Assembly: GCA_031295725.1 (NCBI GenBank)
Contig: JAUMNV010000122.1
Location: 1 to 15,460, forward strand
Direction of reading: 5' to 3'
Source of the DNA: Collinsella sp.
GTDB taxonomy: Bacteria > Actinomycetota > Coriobacteriia > Coriobacteriales > Coriobacteriaceae
DNA length: 15,460 nt
Shown: in pieces, positions 14,017-15,460 of the stretch
Numbering within the stretch: position 1 is the first letter of the stretch
How the letters are laid out: the number at the start of each line of letters is the position of its first letter
The notes under the pieces: model-generated
The model's database searches: none
The model's input: only the letters and a program-made list of their open reading frames with translations
What the model was told of the DNA's origin: nothing
Translations under genes and position numbers: made by a program

Positions 14017-15378
14017 CTACAGGATAAATCGAAGGACGTCGGAACGAAGCATATAGACAAACAGCAGCGCAAAGAGCGCGATGCCCACATAGCTCACAAT
14101 CGTCTGGACCTTGAGCGGAAGCTCGCGGCCAGCAATCTTTTGAATGATCTCGATGACCAGCTTGCCGCCATCGAGTGGTGGGATGGGCAGCAGGTTCATA
14201 AAGCCAAGCGAGAACGAAATGAGGGCGGCAAACGAAAGGAACGTGGCAGGGCCGGCAGCAGCAGCCTGTGAGGACATAACGCTAATGCCCACGATCGAAG
14301 AAGACTGATCGAGGATCTCCATCGTATGCTGCGGCTGGAGCAGGCGCATCACGCCCTCCGCTGTCTGCACGACACAGGAGAACGAAAGGCGAGCCGACGT
14401 GATGGGGTCTAAACGGACCACCTGCGTAGAGGCATACACACCTAGGCGCTCGTCCTCTTTGAGCGCAACCGAGGTCGAATGCTGCTTGCCGTCGCGCTCA
14501 TACTCAATGGCGATATCGTCCTTACCGGCGGCCTTGCCGATGGCATCGTAAACGTCCATCCAGGTAGAGCACGATACTCCGTCAACCGAAAGGATCGCGT
14601 CGCCGCCCTCGATACCCGCCTTGGCGGCAATAGACCCCTCGTCAACCTGACCGATCACGTTGGTATCCATCGGCACGGTGACACCCGCAATAGAGTAGAT
14701 GCTCATAAGCAGCAAAAAGCCCGTCAGGATATTGACGAGAATGCCCGCGAGCAGCATAAAGGCGCGCTTGAGAAAACCCTGGCCCAGATAGGTATGCGAA
14801 CGCTCTTGCGCAAGGAACTCGGCTTCGCCGCACGGCAGCTCCCACACATCGCCCTCGGTAGTCGCATGCTCTCGATCGAAACGGCGGCCGTCAAAGGTGG
14901 TGTAACCCGCCGCGTCTCGCGGCAGCGTCTGATACTTGGTGGGATAGTAGCTCGGCGAGGGCTTCTCCCCTTCCTCATACCAAGGCGCGATAGAGCCCCA
15001 ACCCAAGAGCAAGGCGCATGCATCGAGCACAACCTCCTCGGATAGCTCGAGCTCGACAGCAAGGTCGGCCACGGTCACGCGACCATGACGATAGATAGCC
15101 GCGAGCACGCGATCGGCACACGAGACGTCGGTCGGATCCATACCGCAGATGGCAGCGTAGCCACCCAGCAGCAGCGGGGTCACGCCAAACTTGGTTCCAA
15201 TGCGACGCGACGTGTAATGGATGTCAAAGCGGCACGGCAGGCCCAAAAAGAACTCGGTCACACGGACGCCGCAGGCACGCGCCGCCAAAAAGTGGCCACC
15301 CTCGTGCAAAAACACGAGGACGGAAAGCATCAGCAGGCCCCAAAAGACCGATGAAAGAACGCTCAGAACAGTATCCAT
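14017..15378 (-). CDS. rseP: RseP-like site-2 metalloprotease (M50) with an unusual inserted domain
   Basis: This is an intramembrane zinc protease of family M50, which cleaves transmembrane segments such as those of anti-sigma factors. From the ATG at 15378 it has 453 residues. The first membrane helix carries the HExxH motif (His25, Glu26, His29 in FLHEGGHFLAA); the second (about 205-230) follows GFLKRAFMLLAGILVNI; a PDZ domain spans about 238-315; and the third zinc ligand is probably Asp403 in NLLPIPPLDGGK, before a last helix (about 427-444). Odd: between GGYAAICGM (72-80) and the LGQGFLKRA segment there are about 110 extra residues, including a winged-helix-like region (84-134). An upstream TTG at 15393 is an alternative start; its ribosome site AAGGA is too close, and 15 bases from the ATG. 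It sits between dxr and ispG as in many bacteria. Confidence 0.88.
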   Translation of the reverse strand: MDTVLSVLSSVFWGLLMLSVLVFLHEGGHFLAARACGVRVTEFFLGLPCRFDIHYTSRRIGTKFGVTPLLLGGYAAICGMDPTDVSCADRVLAAIYRHGRVTVADLAVELELSEEVVLDACALLLGWGSIAPWYEEGEKPSPSYYPTKYQTLPRDAAGYTTFDGRRFDREHATTEGDVWELPCGEAEFLAQERSHTYLGQGFLKRAFMLLAGILVNILTGFLLLMSIYSIAGVTVPMDTNVIGQVDEGSIAAKAGIEGGDAILSVDGVSCSTWMDVYDAIGKAAGKDDIAIEYERDGKQHSTSVALKEDERLGVYASTQVVRLDPITSARLSFSCVVQTAEGVMRLLQPQHTMEILDQSSSIVGISVMSSQAAAAGPATFLSFAALISFSLGFMNLLPIPPLDGGKLVIEIIQKIAGRELPLKVQTIVSYVGIALFALLFVYMLRSDVLRFIL

Positions 15379-15403
15379 AAAACGAAAAAGCAATCCTTAT
15401 GGG

Positions 15404-15460
15404 TTAGGAACGGGTTGCGACGAGTACCTGCGCAGCCTTTTCACGCGCCCACGCATCGAT
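15404..15460 (-). CDS. dxr: C-terminal end of 1-deoxy-D-xylulose 5-phosphate reductoisomerase
   Basis: Only the last 18 residues are in the window: IDAWAREKAAQVLVATRS, then TAA (15406-15404). The pattern I-D-A-x-AREKA resembles the DxR C-terminal tail, but so short a piece is not diagnostic. The call rests mainly on position: dxr-rseP-ispG is one of the most widely conserved bacterial gene neighbourhoods, and both dxr and ispG belong to the MEP pathway. Its stop is 25 bases before the rseP ATG, in the same direction. Dxr would convert DXP to MEP with NADPH. Confidence 0.7.
   Translation of the reverse strand: MDAWAREKAAQVLVATRS

Noticed and set aside
1..15460. CRISPR array, tRNA or rRNA genes, prophage, defence or toxin-antitoxin locus
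   Set aside because: No regularly spaced repeats, no tRNA-like cloverleaf or rRNA stretch, and no genes of those classes were seen; all long stretches are assigned to housekeeping genes.

Overview
The window reads as a high-GC, strongly codon-biased chromosome of a gut-type anaerobic actinobacterium of the class Coriobacteriia, most likely Collinsella or a close relative. This rests on an actinobacterial-type integration host factor (MihF) next to gmk, the pyrR-B-C-K-D-F order, a bifunctional fermentative AdhE, GC-rich genes separated by AT-rich spacers, and promoters built on an extended -10 (TGCTA...). The genus is an inference from overall gene character, not from a marker gene. Almost everything is housekeeping.

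Layout. (1) Positions 1-812, minus strand: mihF followed directly by gmk (gmk runs off the left edge). A 39-bp palindrome holding an extended -10 lies just upstream of mihF. (2) Positions 1052-6375, minus strand: a near-complete UMP biosynthesis operon read right to left: pyrR, pyrB, pyrC, a strong hairpin plus U-run, pyrK, pyrD, pyrF. The first two steps of the listed pathway (PyrB, PyrC), the NAD-linked class 1B dihydroorotate dehydrogenase (PyrD/PyrK) and OMP decarboxylase (PyrF) are present; carAB and pyrE are not in the window. The roughly 220-base leader ahead of pyrR carries a ladder of mutually exclusive hairpins ending in an intrinsic terminator, as expected for attenuation controlled by UMP/PyrR. 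(3) Positions 6601-7117: divergent promoter region, then rpmB (ribosomal protein bL28) on the plus strand with its own terminator. (4) Positions 7121-7365: a degenerate 245-bp mobile-element remnant with 25-bp inverted ends and a fragment of a REP-associated (Y1-type) tyrosine transposase. (5) Positions 7389-11095, plus strand: operator-like repeats, adhE, then a phosphotransferase of the APH/choline kinase fold. (6) Positions 11119-15460, minus strand: dxr (only its last codons), a RseP-like M50 site-2 protease, ispG and proS, closed by a strong terminator. dxr and ispG are MEP-pathway isoprenoid genes, and dxr-rseP-ispG-proS is a widely conserved neighbourhood.

The most unusual observations are a winged-helix-like insertion of about 110 residues inside the RseP-like protease, the stacked alternative hairpins in the pyrR leader, and a perfect terminator-like hairpin in the middle of the pyr operon. 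I did not find a convincing new multi-gene system such as a defence, toxin or secretion locus.
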